Origin: Pseudomonas anguilliseptica
GTDB taxonomy: Bacteria; Pseudomonadota; Gammaproteobacteria; Pseudomonadales; Pseudomonadaceae
Assembly (NCBI RefSeq): GCF_021375795.1
Contig: NZ_JAEIOI010000002.1
Location: 310,001 to 374,000 of the forward strand
Length of the DNA: 64,000 bases
Reading direction: 5' to 3'
Below the pieces are notes generated by a model, which saw only the letters and a program-made list of their open reading frames with translations, was not told the origin of the DNA and did not search any database. Position 1 is the stretch's first letter. Every line of letters starts with the position of its first letter. This document shows positions 17,873 through 28,927 of the stretch, piece after piece. The translations under genes and the position numbers were made by a program.

Positions 17873-18370
17873 TCAGGCGCGGCGACGGAACAGCGGCAGC
17901 GGCTGATCCGTGGAAGCCTGATACACCTCGCGAAACTCTTCGAAGGCTTTCAAGGCATCCTGCGGGTCTTTGTCCTCACGCAGGGCGAAGGCATCGAAGC
18001 CCACGCGCAGGTAGGAGAACAGTTGATCACGCAGTACATCACCGATAGCGCGCACTTCACCCTTGTAGCCATAGCGATTGCGCAGCAGGTAGGCCGTGGA
18101 GCAGTGGCGGCCGTCGGTGAAGGCCGGGAAGTTCAGCGCGATGACCTGAAAGTTGTCCAGTTGATCGGCGATTTCTTCGATTTCCTCACCGGCATCCAGC
18201 CACACGCCCAGGCCGCCATCGCGAGCCTTGAGTGCGGTACTGTGCTCAACCCAGAGGGCCAGCGGCACAATCAGGTCGTCGCAATTGGAGATACCATCCA
18301 GCGTGGCATCTTTGGGCAGCAGGTGCCAGCTTTCGTCGACCAACTGACCGTTCTTAATGATTCGCTGCAT
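17873..18370 (-). CDS. DUF934 family protein (sulfite-reductase partner)
   Basis: 165 residues from the ATG at 18370; it overlaps the end of cysI by 17 bases. The pattern DLIVPLALW...GVWLDAGEEIEEIADQLDNFQVIALNFPAFTDGRHCSTAYLLRNRYGYKGEVRAIGDVLRDQL is the DUF934 core. The family is nearly always linked to cysI/nirA and cysH genes in sulfate assimilation, and may help deliver sulfite or assemble the reductase, but no reaction is established. Coupled translation with cysI supports a joint role. Confidence 0.88.
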   Translation of the reverse strand: MQRIIKNGQLVDESWHLLPKDATLDGISNCDDLIVPLALWVEHSTALKARDGGLGVWLDAGEEIEEIADQLDNFQVIALNFPAFTDGRHCSTAYLLRNRYGYKGEVRAIGDVLRDQLFSYLRVGFDAFALREDKDPQDALKAFEEFREVYQASTDQPLPLFRRRA

Positions 18371-20012
18371 ATACGCGCTCCTTGAACGGGTCGACACCGA
18401 TGCGGCGGAAGGTGTCGAGGAAACTCTCTTCTTCATTGCGGCGTTCGACGTAGACCTTGACGATCTTGTCGATCACATCGGCCATGTCGGCTTCGGCGAA
18501 GGAGGGGCCAAGGATCTGTGCCAGGCTGGCATCACGACCGGCGCTACCGCCGAGTGATACCTGGTAGAACTCCTGGCCTTTCTTGTCCACCCCGAGGATG
18601 CCGATGTGGCCGACGTGGTGATGGCCACAGGCGTTCATGCAACCGGAGATATTCAGGTCGATATTGCCCAGGTCGAACAGGTAATCCAGGTCGTCGAAAC
18701 GGCGTTGGATAGCCTCGGCAATCGGGATCGACTTGGCGTTGGCCAGGGAACAGAAATCGCCGCCGGGGCAGCAGATGATATCGGTCAGCAGGCCGACGTT
18801 TGGCGTAGCAAAACCGTTTTCACGCAGCTCGCCCCACAGGGTAAACAACTGTGCCTGCTCGACGTCGGCGAGGATGATGTTTTGGTTGTGGCTGTTGCGC
18901 ACTTCACCAAAGCTGTAGCGGTCGGCCAGGTTGGCAATCGCATCAAACTGCTTGTCGGTGACATCGCCAGGCGCCACGCCGGTCGGTTTCAGTGACAGGG
19001 TCACTGCGACATAACCCGGCTTCTTGTGCGCGAAAGTGTTGCGCTGACGCCAGCGGGCAAAGCCTGGGTGCTCTGCATCCAGGGCAGCCAGTGCGGCATC
19101 CTGATCCTCGAGGGCTTTGTAAGCCGGGTCGATAAAATGCGCGGAAACCCGTGCTACTTCAGCTTCGGTCAGGGTGGTCGGGCCGTCTTTCAGGTGCGCC
19201 CACTCGGCGTTTACGCGCTCAGCAAACACTTCAGGGGTGAGGGCCTTGACCAGAATCTTGATGCGCGCCTTGTACTTGTTATCGCGACGGCCATAGCGGT
19301 TGTACACACGCAGAATGGCGTCGAGGTAGCTGATCAGGTGCTGCCACGGCAGGAATTCGTTGATAAAGCTACCAACGATCGGCGTACGACCCAGACCGCC
19401 ACCAACGGAGACGCGGAAGCCCAGCTCACCGGCATCGTTGCGTACGGCTTCCAGGCCAATATCGTGCACTTCAATCGCTGCACGGTCGCTCACTGCGCCA
19501 TTAACCGCAATCTTGAACTTGCGCGGCAGGTGGGTGAACTCGGGGTGGAAGGTCGACCACTGGCGGATGATCTCGCACCAAGGGCGCGGGTCAATGATTT
19601 CATCCTTGGCCACACCGGCGAACTGGTCGGTGGTGGTGTTACGGATGCAGTTGCCGCTGGTCTGGATAGCGTGCATCTGCACGGTGGCCAGTTCGGCGAG
19701 AATCTCGGGAACGTCTTCCAGATCCGGCCAGTTGAACTGCACGTTCTGGCGGGTGCTGATGTGCGCGTAACCTTTGTCGTAGTCACGAGCAATCTTGGCC
19801 ATCATGCGCACCTGCGCTGATGACATCAGACCGTACGGCACGGCAACGCGCAGCATGGGCGCGAAGCGTTGGATATACAGGCCATTTTGCAGGCGCAGCG
19901 GGCGGAATTCTTCGCCGCTCAGTTCGCCAGCCAGGTAACGGCGGGTTTGATCGCGGAACTGCTTGACGCGGTCCTCGACGATTTGTTGGTCGTACTGGTC
20001 GTATACGTACAT
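18354..20012 (-). CDS. cysI: Sulfite reductase hemoprotein (nitrite/sulfite reductase family)
   Basis: 552 residues. Two ferredoxin-like/catalytic halves are visible. Siroheme/4Fe-4S ligands are Cys415-x5-Cys421 (CCPGGDFC) and Cys458-x3-Cys462 (GCMNACGHHHVG). The siroheme carboxylate-binding segments include NVQFNWPDLEDVP and TSGNCIRNTTTDQ. It reduces sulfite to sulfide in the cytoplasm for cysteine synthesis. No flavoprotein cysJ is adjacent; pseudomonads use this ferredoxin-type or NADPH-linked form. AGGACACCAC precedes the ATG. CysB control is likely, but I see no certain site in the 238-base upstream gap. Confidence 0.95.
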   Translation of the reverse strand: MYVYDQYDQQIVEDRVKQFRDQTRRYLAGELSGEEFRPLRLQNGLYIQRFAPMLRVAVPYGLMSSAQVRMMAKIARDYDKGYAHISTRQNVQFNWPDLEDVPEILAELATVQMHAIQTSGNCIRNTTTDQFAGVAKDEIIDPRPWCEIIRQWSTFHPEFTHLPRKFKIAVNGAVSDRAAIEVHDIGLEAVRNDAGELGFRVSVGGGLGRTPIVGSFINEFLPWQHLISYLDAILRVYNRYGRRDNKYKARIKILVKALTPEVFAERVNAEWAHLKDGPTTLTEAEVARVSAHFIDPAYKALEDQDAALAALDAEHPGFARWRQRNTFAHKKPGYVAVTLSLKPTGVAPGDVTDKQFDAIANLADRYSFGEVRNSHNQNIILADVEQAQLFTLWGELRENGFATPNVGLLTDIICCPGGDFCSLANAKSIPIAEAIQRRFDDLDYLFDLGNIDLNISGCMNACGHHHVGHIGILGVDKKGQEFYQVSLGGSAGRDASLAQILGPSFAEADMADVIDKIVKVYVERRNEEESFLDTFRRIGVDPFKERVYAANH

Positions 20013-20250
20013 GTGGTGTCCTGTTATCAGGCTTTTTACAGCTAATCAGCGCGCACGGCCGCGCACTCCTGGCGGAGCCGGTGGAAGATACCAGTTCAGG
20101 GATATACACAAAAGTGATGTTTGAATATATGGAAAGAACTTAAAGTGATAAGTGGCAGGGTCAACATAGCCGTACGGCTTGAGGAAGCCCGCACACTGGT
20201 CTTAACTGCTAGAGGCGATTCACCCATAAACACAACAAGAGGGGTAGTCC

Positions 20251-20364
20251 ATGACCGAACACAGCGAACCGGATAATGCTGACAGCGTGGTCGATGCCAA
20301 GGCCATCTTTGCCTTGATTCTGATCTTCGTCGCCACTGCGGTGTTCTGGGTCAGCCAGCAGTAA
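20251..20364 (+). CDS. 37-residue single-span membrane peptide
   Basis: ATG at 20251 with an excellent AGAGGGGTAGTCC leader, stop at 20362-20364, then a strong terminator. The peptide has an acidic N-terminal half (about residues 1-16, many Asp/Glu) and one hydrophobic helix (about 18-35, AIFALILIFVATAVFWVS), so N-terminus in the periplasm or cytoplasm cannot be fixed. It has its own ribosome site and terminator and lies divergent from cysI, which supports a real gene. Function unknown; such peptides often tune a membrane partner. Confidence 0.75.
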   Translation: MTEHSEPDNADSVVDAKAIFALILIFVATAVFWVSQQ

Positions 20365-20385
20365 GACCCAGCGACCAGTGCACAG

Positions 20386-20418
20386 AAACGGGCATCAATG
20401 GGTTGATGCCCGTTTTTT
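20386..20418 (+). terminator. Terminator of the small membrane peptide gene
   Basis: AAACGGGCATCAA-TGGG-TTGATGCCCGTTTTTT: an 11-bp stem plus a T6 run, 22 bases after the stop. Confidence 0.93.
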
Positions 20419-20436
20419 ATTGCGCAGTGCGCAGCT

Positions 20437-21054
20437 TCAATGGCAACTAAGGCTGTCGGCCTGGCGGTAGAGCATCAGCAGTTTGCGGGTGATGGTCTGC
20501 TGGATATCGTCCCGCTCGAAGGTCGACAGGCGTGTCAGGCGACCGACTTGCAGGCGATGCAGGTGGATGTAGGGCATCTGCTGATCGAACTCGCGCAGGT
20601 CACCTTTCATCATGATCGGCAGGAAAATGTCCCCCGCCTTTTTCTGATTACTGATGATCTGCGCCAGGGCTGGTTTGAATGGCATGGTCTTGGGGGCCGG
20701 GCCGCCTTCCTTGATCATCGTGGTCAGCAGCAGGCCAGGCTTGTTCAGCACCACACCGGGCAGTACACAAAGCCCGGTCTTGCGCACGGCCAGCGCTTCT
20801 ATGCCATTCAGGGTGTCGTGAAACGCATAGGGGTTGGGCAGCACCACCATCTTGCGCCCCAGGTCGCTGGGGAAGTGCAGGTCATAGTTGGTATACAACT
20901 GGCGGGTCGATTCCGAGTAGACGCACAGGCGGTTCTCGAACAGCTTGATAAAGCGCTCGGCCAGCTCGCGCCTGGCAATGCTGTCCAGGTCCCAGATCAG
21001 GTCCTGGTTCTGCGGTTTGCTGAGGTCGACTTCCTGATGTTCCATACTGCTCAT
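20437..21054 (-). CDS. Conserved-looking hypothetical protein downstream of a chemoreceptor
   Basis: 205 residues, not recognised. It has no signal peptide or membrane segment. It is rich in charged residues, with segments LAERFIKLFENRLCVYSESTRQLYTNYDLHFPSDL and GDIFLPIMMKGDLREFDQQMPYIHLHRLQVGRLTRLSTFERDDIQQTI. It starts 7 bases after the stop of the chemoreceptor on the same strand, with no clear ribosome site of its own, so translation may depend on the upstream gene. An alternative start is the second Met (MEHQEV), 9 bases further in. Codon usage looks native, so it is likely a true cytoplasmic protein, perhaps linked to signalling. Confidence 0.7.
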   Translation of the reverse strand: MSSMEHQEVDLSKPQNQDLIWDLDSIARRELAERFIKLFENRLCVYSESTRQLYTNYDLHFPSDLGRKMVVLPNPYAFHDTLNGIEALAVRKTGLCVLPGVVLNKPGLLLTTMIKEGGPAPKTMPFKPALAQIISNQKKAGDIFLPIMMKGDLREFDQQMPYIHLHRLQVGRLTRLSTFERDDIQQTITRKLLMLYRQADSLSCH

Positions 21055-21061
21055 TTAGTAT

Positions 21062-22696
21062 TTATACCCTGAACTGTCCCAGCAGCCTGTTCAGTTGTTC
21101 AGCAAGCTGGCCTAGGTGCTGCCTGGCGTCGCTGGATTGTTGTGCTGCCAGGGCATTGTTATGAGCCAGGCTGGCCGCCTGGGTGACATTCTGGTTGATG
21201 TCTTCGACCACGTGCGATTGTTGCAGCGTCGCGCTGGCGATGGAAGCGTTCAAACCGGTGAGGTTGCGCAAACCGCTGGCAATCTGGGTGAGACTGACGC
21301 CCGCCTGGCTGGCCTGCTCAATGGTCAGTTGTGAGGCTTTGCTGCTGTCGTTGATGACTTTGACGGCGGCCTCCGAGTTACCTTGCAGGCGTTCAATCAT
21401 CACCTGGATTTCGGCGGTGGACTTCTGCGTGCGCTGCGCCAGTAGACGGACTTCGTCGGCTACGACTGCAAAGCCACGGCCCTGCTCGCCAGCCCGGGCT
21501 GCCTCAATGGCGGCGTTGAGTGCCAACAGGTTGGTCTGCTCGGCAATCGAGCGAATCACTTCCAGCACGCTGCCGATCTGCGTGCTTTCCTGAGCCAGGG
21601 CTTGAATGACTTCGACAGCCTGACTGATGGTGGCGGACAGTTCAGTGATCTGTCGCAGACTGCTTTCGATGTTCTGCTGGCCCTGCCGCGCCTGGTCTTC
21701 GGCGGCATGCACTTCTGATGAGGCATGTTCGGCGTTCTTCGCCACATCCTGCACGCCATAGGTGACCTGGTTGATTGCCGTGGCCACCAGTTCCATCTGC
21801 TGTGATTGCTGCTCACTGTGCTGCTGCGCCTGGCTGGAAATCTGCCCGAGTTCGCGGGCGGCTACATCGAGCTTGCCGGCGGAGTCGAGTGACTGGCGGA
21901 TCACCTGGCGCAACTTCTCGGTAAACATATTGAAATAGCGGGACAGGGCGGACAATTCATCGCTGCCATGGGTGTCCAGGTTGCGCGTCAGGTCGCCGTC
22001 GCCGCTGGCGATATTGGCCATGGCGCTGACGGCCTGCTGCAGTGGCTGGGTGATGCTGCGCACGATCAGCACCACCAGCAATGCCACCAATATGGCAATG
22101 CCGAGGCCGATAATCACCGCTTTCAGAGCCTGGGTCTGGAACTCGGCCTGGACATCGTCGACGTATACCCCTGAACCAATAATCCAGCCCCAGGGCTGGA
22201 ACAGTTCGACATAGGACACCTTGGGCACCGGATCGCTGGCACCAGGTTTTGGCCAGCGGTAGTTCACCTGGCCTGCGCCCTGGCTCTTGCTGATGGCCAC
22301 CATCTCATTGAACAGCGCTTTGCCGTCAGGGTCCTTGAAGCCCGAGAGGTTCTACCCTTCAAGTTTGGGGTTGGTGGGGTGCATGATCATTACGGGCGTC
22401 TGATCGTTGATCCAGAAGTATTCCTGGCCGGCATAGCGCAGGCCGCGAATCGCCGCTATGGCCTGTTTCTGTGCCTGTTCACGGGGCAGGCTGCCTGCCG
22501 TTTCCAGGCCATGGAAGTATTTCAGAATCCCGGCGGCACTCTGCACGACATGCTGGGTCTTCTCACTTTTGGCTGCATACAGGTCGGTGTGGATTTGCTG
22601 CAGTAACAGTGCGCCCTGGATCACCAGCATCAGGATGGACACTGCCAGAATCAGCCACAGGCGACGATTGATGGGTAGGCTGCGCAAGCTGTTCAT
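21062..22696 (-). pseudogene. Chemoreceptor (Cache-type MCP) with an in-frame amber stop
   Basis: 545 codons from the ATG at 22696 (AGGGAG upstream) to a TAA at 21062. The same frame is broken only by TAG at 22354-22352: the protein reads ...[27 protein letters not shown], where homologues have Gln (CAG), so one C-to-T change explains it. Residues before the stop give a membrane helix and the start of a single Cache domain (GLRYAGQEYFWINDQTPVMIMHP). After it come the rest of the Cache ([21 protein letters not shown]), a second membrane helix, HAMP and the MCP tip. An ATG at 22303 could restart translation, but the product would lack half the sensor. Suppression or sequencing error are alternatives. 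Confidence 0.88.
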
Positions 22697-23028
22697 GGGA
22701 CTAAGCTCCCTTCTGTTTTTGTGAGGCGCTCTTATAGGCTGACCACGCCGTTTTCCTACGTTAGACCTTAGGCTAATTGGCGAATAAGCACAGTGTAGAA
22801 GGCCAATGGCCAGCAATTGTCTGGCGGCAGGCGGTTCCAGCCCCTGGGTTGGCAGCACTACGGCGCATGTTCTCTGTTAGGATTTGCGCCACTGTTTGTT
22901 AAGTGTGTGATTTGGCTGTTTTTTCTGTGCGAGGGAACCTTTACTCGCAAAGGCTGTCGACGCACTCGCGGGTTCATCATCATCATCGTTGTTGTTCGTG
23001 CCAAAAGCGCACGTGTTGGGGAGTGGGG
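22697..23028. other. Intergenic region between chemoreceptor and uppP
   Basis: 332 bases with no convincing gene. Holds the divergent promoters of the chemoreceptor and uppP. A short CAT/GTT triplet stretch near 22974-22996 gives an open frame rich in His that I regard as chance. Confidence 0.5.
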
Positions 23029-23859
23029 ATGGATCTTTGGGTTGCCTTGCAGGCATTTATTCTGGGTGTGGTGGAAGGGCTGACCGAGTTTCTGCCGATT
23101 TCCAGCACAGGGCACCAGATCATTGTTGCGGATTTGATCGGTTTTGGCGGTGAGCGGGCGATGGCGTTCAACATCATCATCCAGCTTGGGGCGATTCTGG
23201 CGGTGGTGTGGGAATACCGACGCAAGATTTTCGATATCGTCATCGGTCTGCCGAAAGAGCAGCAAGCGCAGCGCTTTACCGTCAACCTGCTGATTGCCTT
23301 CCTGCCTGCGGTAGCTTTGGGCGTTCTGTTTGCCGATCTGATTCACCATTATTTGTTCAACCCGATCACTGTGGCCCTGGCCTTGGTCATCGGTGGCGTG
23401 ATCATGCTCTGGGCCGAGCGGCGCACTCACCTTGTACACGCGGAAAGTGTCGATGACATGACCTGGAAGGACGCCCTGAAGATCGGTTTTGCTCAGTGCC
23501 TGGCGATGATTCCGGGTACGTCACGTTCCGGCGCGACGATTATCGGCGGTCTGCTGTTTGGCCTGTCGCGCAAGGCCGCCACCGAGTTCTCCTTCTTTCT
23601 CGCCATGCCGACCATGGTCGGTGCCGCGGTATATTCCGGCTACAAATACCGTGATCTGTTCCAGGCCAGCGATCTGCCGGTATTCGCCATCGGTTTTATC
23701 ACCTCGTTTGTTTTCGCCATGATCGCGGTGCGGGCGCTACTCAGCTTTATCGGCAAGCACAGCTATGCAGCCTTTGCCTGGTATCGCATCGGTTTTGGTT
23801 TGCTGATTCTGGCGACCTGGCAGTTGCAGTGGATTGACTGGAGCACGGCGCAGCCGTGA
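23029..23859 (+). CDS. uppP: Undecaprenyl-diphosphatase UppP
   Basis: 276 residues from the ATG at 23029 (GAGTGGGG upstream); a 42-codon upstream extension is not family-like. Multi-spanning protein with the two signature segments: [14 protein letters not shown] (residues about 18-30) and the [10 protein letters not shown] loop (about 160-170), which hold catalytic Glu/His/Arg. It dephosphorylates undecaprenyl diphosphate at the periplasmic face to recycle the carrier for peptidoglycan; overproduction gives bacitracin resistance. It is a single gene with its own terminator. Confidence 0.95.
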   Translation: MDLWVALQAFILGVVEGLTEFLPISSTGHQIIVADLIGFGGERAMAFNIIIQLGAILAVVWEYRRKIFDIVIGLPKEQQAQRFTVNLLIAFLPAVALGVLFADLIHHYLFNPITVALALVIGGVIMLWAERRTHLVHAESVDDMTWKDALKIGFAQCLAMIPGTSRSGATIIGGLLFGLSRKAATEFSFFLAMPTMVGAAVYSGYKYRDLFQASDLPVFAIGFITSFVFAMIAVRALLSFIGKHSYAAFAWYRIGFGLLILATWQLQWIDWSTAQP

Positions 23860-23882
23860 TTGCTGTATTCGGCAGATGGATT

Positions 23883-23907
23883 AAAGGCGCACCTCGGTGT
23901 GCGCCTT
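23883..23907. terminator. Terminator after uppP
   Basis: AAAGGCGCAC-CTCG-GTGTGCGCCTTT hairpin, 24 bases past the stop. Confidence 0.85.
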
Positions 23908-23939
23908 TGTCATAGTGGCCTCGGTTAGTGGAGGCGTAT

Positions 23940-24908
23940 ATGCATCAGCTTGAGCAGCAAATCCTTCAGGTCAACGGCATCGACCTGAGCCTTTACAGTG
24001 CTGGCCCAGCAGCGGGACGTCCGGTCTGGTTGCTGCACGGCTTTCCCGAGTGCTGGCATTCCTGGCGCCAGCAGATTGCTCCCTTGGCTGCGGCCGGTTA
24101 CCGCGTGCTGATCCCGGAGATGCGTGGCTACGGCCAGAGCAGCGCACCGCGTGAGCCGGCGGCCTACGATGTGCTGACGATCTGCGGTGATATTCAGGCG
24201 GCCATGGATCAGCTGGGGCAGCAGCAGGTCTGTGTGGTCGGCCACGACTGGGGTGCACCAATTGCCTGGCATTTAGCCCTGCTTGAGCCTGAGTGGGTGC
24301 AGGCCGTGGTCGGCATGGCGGTGCCATTTGGCGGTCGACCCCGACAGCCGGCCATCGAGATCATGCGCCAGCTGTATGCCGGACGCTTTCATTACATCGT
24401 GCATTTTCAGCAGCCGGGCGTGGCTGAGGTGGAAATGGATGCTGATATTGCGCGGACCTTGCGCATGATGATGCACAACACTTCCGCCGCCGTACCCAAG
24501 GATCACTTCCTGCAGGAAAAAACCGCCGATGCGGGGTTGTTTGACGGCATGCAGGACCCTGGCACGCTGCCCGCCTGGTGTGATGCGTCAGCGTTCGCAC
24601 TCTACGTGCAGACTTTCCAGGAGCGCGGTTTCTATGGCGCGCTGAACTGGTACCGCAACTTCGAGCGTAACTGGCAGCGTACCGAGGTATTGGCTGAGCG
24701 GCAGGTCAAGCAGCCCGCGCTGTTTCTGCTGGGCGACATGGACCCGGTGGGCACATTGGAGGCCTATACCCTCAAGCAGATGCCCAAGCGGGTTCCCCGG
24801 CTGGAGTCGCATGTTCTAGAAAATTGCGGGCATTGGATTCAGAACGAGCAGGCTGAGCAGGTCAATGCCTTGCTGTTGGACTTTCTGCAGCGCCACTATC
24901 GTGCGTAA
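23940..24908 (+). CDS. Alpha/beta hydrolase, epoxide-hydrolase-like
   Basis: 322 residues from the ATG at 23940 with GGAGG five bases upstream (a GTG at 23928 would put the ribosome site inside the gene). Oxyanion motif HGFPECWHSWR, nucleophile Asp in VGHDWGAPIAW, catalytic base His in the ENCGHWIQNEQ segment. Lid tyrosines are plausible in the segments with LYVQTFQERGFYGALNWYRNFERNW. The Asp nucleophile and FYGALNWYR lid are typical of soluble epoxide hydrolases; haloalkane dehalogenase is less likely. The product is cytoplasmic. It is followed by a gene 17 bases later, possibly co-transcribed. Confidence 0.87.
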   Translation: MHQLEQQILQVNGIDLSLYSAGPAAGRPVWLLHGFPECWHSWRQQIAPLAAAGYRVLIPEMRGYGQSSAPREPAAYDVLTICGDIQAAMDQLGQQQVCVVGHDWGAPIAWHLALLEPEWVQAVVGMAVPFGGRPRQPAIEIMRQLYAGRFHYIVHFQQPGVAEVEMDADIARTLRMMMHNTSAAVPKDHFLQEKTADAGLFDGMQDPGTLPAWCDASAFALYVQTFQERGFYGALNWYRNFERNWQRTEVLAERQVKQPALFLLGDMDPVGTLEAYTLKQMPKRVPRLESHVLENCGHWIQNEQAEQVNALLLDFLQRHYRA

Positions 24909-24925
24909 AGCTCTGGGATGACGTG

Positions 24926-25651
24926 ATGGAACAGCGCGGCCGGTTACGCAACTGGAATGACGACAAGGGCTTCGGCTTTATTCAGCCGGAGCAGGGTGGT
25001 GCAGAGCTCTTCGCGCATATCTCGGCCATGCGCGGTGACCGTCGCCCGGTTGCCGGCGATCAGGTGCTGTATGTCGCCGGCCAGGATGCCCAGGGCCGGG
25101 CGCGCGCCGAGCATATCCGCCTGGCCGGTGAACTGGCGCTGGATCGTCCGGCCATTCGCCGTAAACCGCGCGCAGATAAACCGCTAATCAAGTCAGCTGT
25201 TAAGCCAGCAAATAAGCCCAAGATACGGACGAAGCGCAGCTACGACTCCGGGCCGATTCAGCATCTACCGGCGAAAATGGCGCTGCTGATTTTGCTCTGT
25301 GTGTTGCCGCTGCTGGGTGGTTGGCGCGTGCTGAAGCAGTTTGGCGTGGTCTGGGTGTTGTTGGCATATCCGCTGGCCAGCATGATCAGCTTTGTGCAGT
25401 ACTGGCACGACAAATCCAGCGCCCAGGCTGGTCGCTGGCGCACGCCGGAAAATGTTCTGCATGGGGTCGCGCTGCTCGGTGGATGGCCGGGCGCGTTGGT
25501 GGCGCAGCAGTGTTTCCGACACAAGACGCGCAAGGCATCCTTCCAGTTGGTGTTCTGGTCGATTGTGCTTGTACATCAGGTGATATGGATTGACTGGCTG
25601 TTGCTCGACGGCCAGTTGTTGATGGCTGTGTTGCACGCCTTAAACCGCTAG
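24926..25651 (+). CDS. Cold-shock domain / DUF1294 membrane fusion protein
   Basis: 241 residues. An N-terminal cold-shock domain (residues about 3-68: RGRLRNWNDDKGFGFIQPEQGGAELFAHISAM) carries the RNP1-like KGFGFI nucleic-acid motif. A basic linker (residues 75-108) leads to three or four membrane helices of DUF1294 (KMALLILLCVLPLLGGW, VVWVLLAYPLASMISFVQYWHDK, ENVLHGVALLGGWPGALVAQQCFRHKTRK). The family is widespread in proteobacteria; function unknown. It may tether RNA or DNA at the inner membrane. Its last bases overlap the convergent LysR gene. Confidence 0.9.
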   Translation: MEQRGRLRNWNDDKGFGFIQPEQGGAELFAHISAMRGDRRPVAGDQVLYVAGQDAQGRARAEHIRLAGELALDRPAIRRKPRADKPLIKSAVKPANKPKIRTKRSYDSGPIQHLPAKMALLILLCVLPLLGGWRVLKQFGVVWVLLAYPLASMISFVQYWHDKSSAQAGRWRTPENVLHGVALLGGWPGALVAQQCFRHKTRKASFQLVFWSIVLVHQVIWIDWLLLDGQLLMAVLHALNR

Positions 25652-26547
25652 ATCGGTTGCTCCCAACGGCTGACGGCTTCGCTGAGGTGTTCGATCCAGG
25701 CGCGGACGGCCGGCAGCATGCCACGGCGATGGGTGTAGACCGCCTGCAAGTTGCCTGTTGGCAGGGCCCAGTCCGGCAGCAGACGGATCAGTCGGCCATC
25801 GGCCAGTTCATTCAGGCACAGTGGCGCCGGCAATAGAGTGAAACCCAGTTCTGCCAGGGCCGCCTGCTTGCGCACTTCGAAATCGACGACAGCCAGGCGT
25901 GCAGCCAGCACTACGTCCTGGCTGCGCCCGCTGACATGCTCGAAGCGCATGTGGATGTGCCGGTCCGCTTCCAGTGCCCCCAATGCCGGCAACCGGGCGA
26001 GGTCTTCAGGCGTGCGGATTTCGGCGTTCTCCAGCAGGGCCGGGGCGGCCACCAGAAACGCTTGCGCCGGGCGCAAGCGGCGGGTGATCAGCGTGGGGTC
26101 TTCATCTTCTGCGCTACGTACGCGCAAGGCGACGTCCACGCCCTCATTGAGCAGGTCGATACGCCGGCTGGTCTGGATCAGTTCCAGTTGCACCTTGGGG
26201 TAGGCCGCGAGAAAACTTACTACCAGTTCCGTAAGCAGCGCGATGCCGCCGGGCGCGCTGACCCGTAGGCGCCCACGGGGTTCGCTGGTCAGGCTGGCCA
26301 CGGTTTCCTCGGCCTGTTCGGCTTCCTGCAGCATGGCCTGGCAATGGCGCAGGTAGCGCTCGCCAACCTCGGTCAACGCCAGTTTGCGCGTGGTGCGTTG
26401 CAACAGGCGTGCGCCGAGGCGGTTCTCCAGTTCGGAAATCCGTCGTGACAGACGCGATTTGGGAATACCCAGAATGCGTCCGGCGGCGGCGAAACCGCCG
26501 GCCTCTACCACTTTGGCGAAATAGAACAGGTCGTTGAGGTCATGCAT
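25648..26547 (-). CDS. LysR family transcriptional regulator
   Basis: 299 residues. N-terminal winged helix-turn-helix (LNDLFYFAKVVEAGGFAAAGRILGIPKSRLSRRISELENRLGARLLQRTTRK), then a periplasmic-binding-protein-like effector domain. It is divergent from azoR (124-base gap), the usual layout for a regulator and its target; members of this group respond to electrophiles or quinones. The start ATG at 26547 gives the standard N-terminus. Confidence 0.92.
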   Translation of the reverse strand: MHDLNDLFYFAKVVEAGGFAAAGRILGIPKSRLSRRISELENRLGARLLQRTTRKLALTEVGERYLRHCQAMLQEAEQAEETVASLTSEPRGRLRVSAPGGIALLTELVVSFLAAYPKVQLELIQTSRRIDLLNEGVDVALRVRSAEDEDPTLITRRLRPAQAFLVAAPALLENAEIRTPEDLARLPALGALEADRHIHMRFEHVSGRSQDVVLAARLAVVDFEVRKQAALAELGFTLLPAPLCLNELADGRLIRLLPDWALPTGNLQAVYTHRRGMLPAVRAWIEHLSEAVSRWEQPI

Positions 26548-26670
26548 GGCTTTATCGTCCTATCAGTAGGACGAACTATCGCATTTGCGCCGACTAATCG
26601 GCTATTGCTTTCATCAGTAGTATCTCCAGCATCTTGATCGCCGTGGGGCGATCTCATTTTGGAGATTGTC

Positions 26671-27279
26671 ATGAAACTACTTCACCTCGATTCCAGCATC
26701 CTCGGCGACTCGTCCGCTTCCCGTCAGCTCAGTCGCGCCGTGGTCGAGGCCTGGCTGGTCGCTGCCCCTGAGGCTCAAGTGAGCTATCGCGACCTGGCCG
26801 GCGATGCGCTGAGTCATCTGTCTGCCTCCAGCCTGGTGGCCGGCGGTACACCGGCTGAGCTGCGGGATGCTGCACAGCGGCATGAAGTGGCGCTGGCCGA
26901 GGCCACGCTCAATGAGTTTTTGGCTGCCGACGCCGTGGTGATTGGCGCGCCGATGTACAACTTCACCGTACCCACCCAGCTCAAGGCTTGGATCGACCGC
27001 GTGGCTGTAGCCGGCAAGACCTTTGCCTATGACGAAAATGGCCCGAAAGGTCTGGCCGGTGGCAAGAAGGTCATCATCGTCTCCACCGCCGGCGGCATCC
27101 ATGCTGGTCAGCCAAGTGGCCAGGCGCATGAGGACTACCTGCAATTCGTGCTGCGTTTTCTCGGCATCACCGACATCGAGCTTGTTCGCGCTGAAGGCCT
27201 GGCTTATGGCGAAGAGCCGCGCAGCAATGCCCTCAAGGCCGCGCATGCGCAGATCGCCGGGTTGTTCGCTACTGCATAA
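26671..27279 (+). CDS. azoR: FMN-dependent NADH-azoreductase
   Basis: 202 residues from the ATG at 26671 with GGAGATTGTC upstream. Flavodoxin-like fold: [21 protein letters not shown] binds the FMN phosphate, [26 protein letters not shown] holds the isoalloxazine, and VSTAGGIH completes the site. AzoR enzymes reduce azo dyes and quinones by two electrons and help resist thiol stress. It is probably controlled by the divergent LysR. It ends at a strong terminator. Confidence 0.93.
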   Translation: MKLLHLDSSILGDSSASRQLSRAVVEAWLVAAPEAQVSYRDLAGDALSHLSASSLVAGGTPAELRDAAQRHEVALAEATLNEFLAADAVVIGAPMYNFTVPTQLKAWIDRVAVAGKTFAYDENGPKGLAGGKKVIIVSTAGGIHAGQPSGQAHEDYLQFVLRFLGITDIELVRAEGLAYGEEPRSNALKAAHAQIAGLFATA

Positions 27280-27292
27280 GACGGCACAAACG

Positions 27293-27322
27293 AAAAAGCC
27301 CGCTCAATGAGCGGGCTTTTTT
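27293..27322. terminator. Bidirectional terminator
   Basis: AAAAAGCCCGCTC-AAT-GAGCGGGCTTTTTT lies between the convergent azoR and ABC-F genes. Confidence 0.93.
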
Positions 27323-27340
27323 ATGCTAGTTACAGACCGG

Positions 27341-28927
<1,587 letters not shown>

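Noticed and set aside
22903..23028. Upstream extension of uppP containing a His-rich stretch
   Set aside because: The CAT/GTT triplets give His codons by chance; UppP homologues start at the ATG at 23029, which has its own ribosome site.
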